The notes under the pieces are model-generated. The model did no database searches. It saw only the letters and a list, made by a program, of their open reading frames with translations, and had not been told where the DNA came from. Source: DASZWJ01 sp963813895 (lineage in GTDB: Bacteria > Pseudomonadota > Gammaproteobacteria > JAURND01). From it: DNA of 64,000 nucleotides. Of the stretch, positions 62,895 to 64,000 are shown piece after piece (within the stretch, counting starts at the first letter, position 1; each line of letters starts with the position of its first letter). Location of the stretch: positions 124,001-188,000 of the forward strand of contig CAWFAS010000004.1 of NCBI GenBank assembly GCA_963813895.1, in the 5' to 3' direction. Both the position numbers and the translations under genes were made by a program.

Positions 62895-64000
62895 ATGAAA
62901 CAGGATTTAAATTTGACATTAGGAGCCTTACCTTCACCGGATGGCACCTGTAGTTTTCGAGTCTGGGCTCCTTTGCATGAATCGCTTGCGCTTGAGCTTT
63001 ATCAGTCAAGGGAACAGCCACGCCAGATAATTATGGATCGGGATCAAGAAGGTTACTTTACTACCCGCATTACGTCACTTGCTCCCGACACCTTATATTA
63101 TTACTGCTTTGCAGATAAGCAGAAGCGCCCTGACCCAGCATCACGCTTTCAGCCTGAAGGAGTCACGGGTCCCTCTGCAGTCGTCAATCCTGCTTTCCCC
63201 TGGAGCGACTTAAATTGGATTAATCCCGGCCTGGATCAATATATAATTTATGAACTGCATGTAGGAACCTATACGCCGGAAGGTACCTTCGCAGCTATTA
63301 TCCCCCATTTGGCACAGCTTAAAGACCTAGGTATAACCGCTATAGAACTTATGCCAGTTGCACAATTTTCGGGGGATAGAAACTGGGGCTACGATGGAGT
63401 ATCGCTCTATGCGGTCCAGAACTCCTATGGCGGCCCTAATGGTTTAAAAGAGCTGGTAAACACCTGCCATCAACAGGGAATAGCGGTCATTTTAGATGTG
63501 GTATATAACCATATTGGCCCTGAAGGTAATTCCTTAGCTGAGTTCGGTCCTTACTTTACTCAGTTCTATACCACGCCTTGGGGTAGCGCTATTAATTTTG
63601 ACGGCGCTCATAACCACCTGGTGCGGCGTTATTTTATAGAAAACGCCTTACACTGGTTTAAAGAATATCATATGGATGCTTTGCGCTTAGATGCGCTACA
63701 TGCGATTTACGATGGTTCAGCCTACACTTTTTTAAGTGAATTAGCGGATTGCGCACATACCTTCGCCAGTAAACAGGCTAGAAAATTTTATCTGATTGGC
63801 GAAAGCGATTTAAACGATACCCGCTTAATATTGCCAAAATCGAAAGGAGGTTTTAACTTAGATGCGCAATGGAATGATGATTTTCATCATGCCTTACATA
63901 CGCTATTAACCAATGAATCGAAGGGTTATTATCAGGATTTTGGCCAGCTGTCACATTTTATTAAGGCTTATAAAGAGGGCTATGTTTACTCCGGCCAATA
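62895..64000 (+). CDS. treZ: Malto-oligosyltrehalose trehalohydrolase TreZ, N-terminal part (runs off the window edge)
   Basis: The frame is open from ATG 62895 to the end of the window (368 codons). After an N-terminal beta domain (CSFRVWAPLHESLALELY) comes the GH13_10 barrel: YIIYELHVGTYTPEGTF, LMPVAQFSGDRNWGYDG, AVILDVVYNHIGPEGN, the nucleophile in LRLDALHAIYD and the acid in LIGESDLND. TreZ releases trehalose from the end of a glucan whose last bond TreY has isomerised. The start is 6 bp after the otsAB stop, so the genes are probably cotranscribed. treY is not in the window and would be expected just downstream. Confidence 0.93.
   Translation, partial: MKQDLNLTLGALPSPDGTCSFRVWAPLHESLALELYQSREQPRQIIMDRDQEGYFTTRITSLAPDTLYYYCFADKQKRPDPASRFQPEGVTGPSAVVNPAFPWSDLNWINPGLDQYIIYELHVGTYTPEGTFAAIIPHLAQLKDLGITAIELMPVAQFSGDRNWGYDGVSLYAVQNSYGGPNGLKELVNTCHQQGIAVILDVVYNHIGPEGNSLAEFGPYFTQFYTTPWGSAINFDGAHNHLVRRYFIENALHWFKEYHMDALRLDALHAIYDGSAYTFLSELADCAHTFASKQARKFYLIGESDLNDTRLILPKSKGGFNLDAQWNDDFHHALHTLLTNESKGYYQDFGQLSHFIKAYKEGYVYSGQ

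Overview
The window looks like a chromosomal segment of a gammaproteobacterium, most plausibly a host-associated member of the Legionellales (Coxiella/Aquicella/Rickettsiella-like). This rests on the broken but recognisable gammaproteobacterial neighbourhoods (ffh-ypjD-corB; nnr-tsaE-ami and miaA-hfq-hflX-hflK-hflC-purA), an RpoS and an Hfq of gammaproteobacterial type, a U-box-like protein resembling secreted effectors, several unknown effector-like proteins, and many palindromic intergenic repeats. The genus is an inference. I saw no tRNA, rRNA or CRISPR array.

Layout. 1-22.6 kb is mostly housekeeping: tilS (partial), an alpha/beta hydrolase, a lone FimT/GspH pseudopilin, corB, a ypjD remnant, ffh-pncB, then hfq, hflX, hflK, hflC and purA, a HAD phosphatase, a U-box-like protein, miaA, htpG (split by a one-base frameshift at a slippery A-run), rpoS, an AMIN/amidase, tsaE and nnr. 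22.6-26.4 kb is a decayed AT-rich stretch with an IS4-like transposase remnant, gene fragments, two unknown proteins and nested palindromic repeats.

26.5-45 kb, all on the minus strand, is a hybrid NRPS-PKS gene cluster. Its three megasynthase genes lie in order: C-A(Val-like code)-PCP; KS-degenerate AT-ACP-C-A(Gly-like code)-PCP; KS-AT(malonyl-type)-ACP-TE. Downstream lie an MFS exporter, a membrane protein, a SnoaL-like protein, a Dabb protein and a ketopantoate-reductase-like protein. No reductive domain is present, so the simplest product is a Val-C2-Gly-C2 chain with keto groups retained. This resembles the Val-ketide-Gly-ketide part of the antibiotic andrimid. It is my best candidate for an undescribed system.

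45.6-48.4 kb carries a large HAD-like unknown, split into two overlapping frames. 48.4-64 kb holds phenylalanine hydroxylase, a debranching-type glycosidase and a plus-strand trehalose/alpha-glucan operon: glgE, treS-maltokinase fusion, malQ-glgB fusion, otsA-otsB fusion, treZ (partial). Together these could turn UDP-glucose into trehalose, trehalose into maltose-1-phosphate and branched alpha-glucan, and glucan back into trehalose.

Palindromic repeat families punctuate the whole window. In two cases a repeat supplies the last residues and the stop codon of a large enzyme (the terminal PKS and GlgE). In one case a repeat is inserted inside another.
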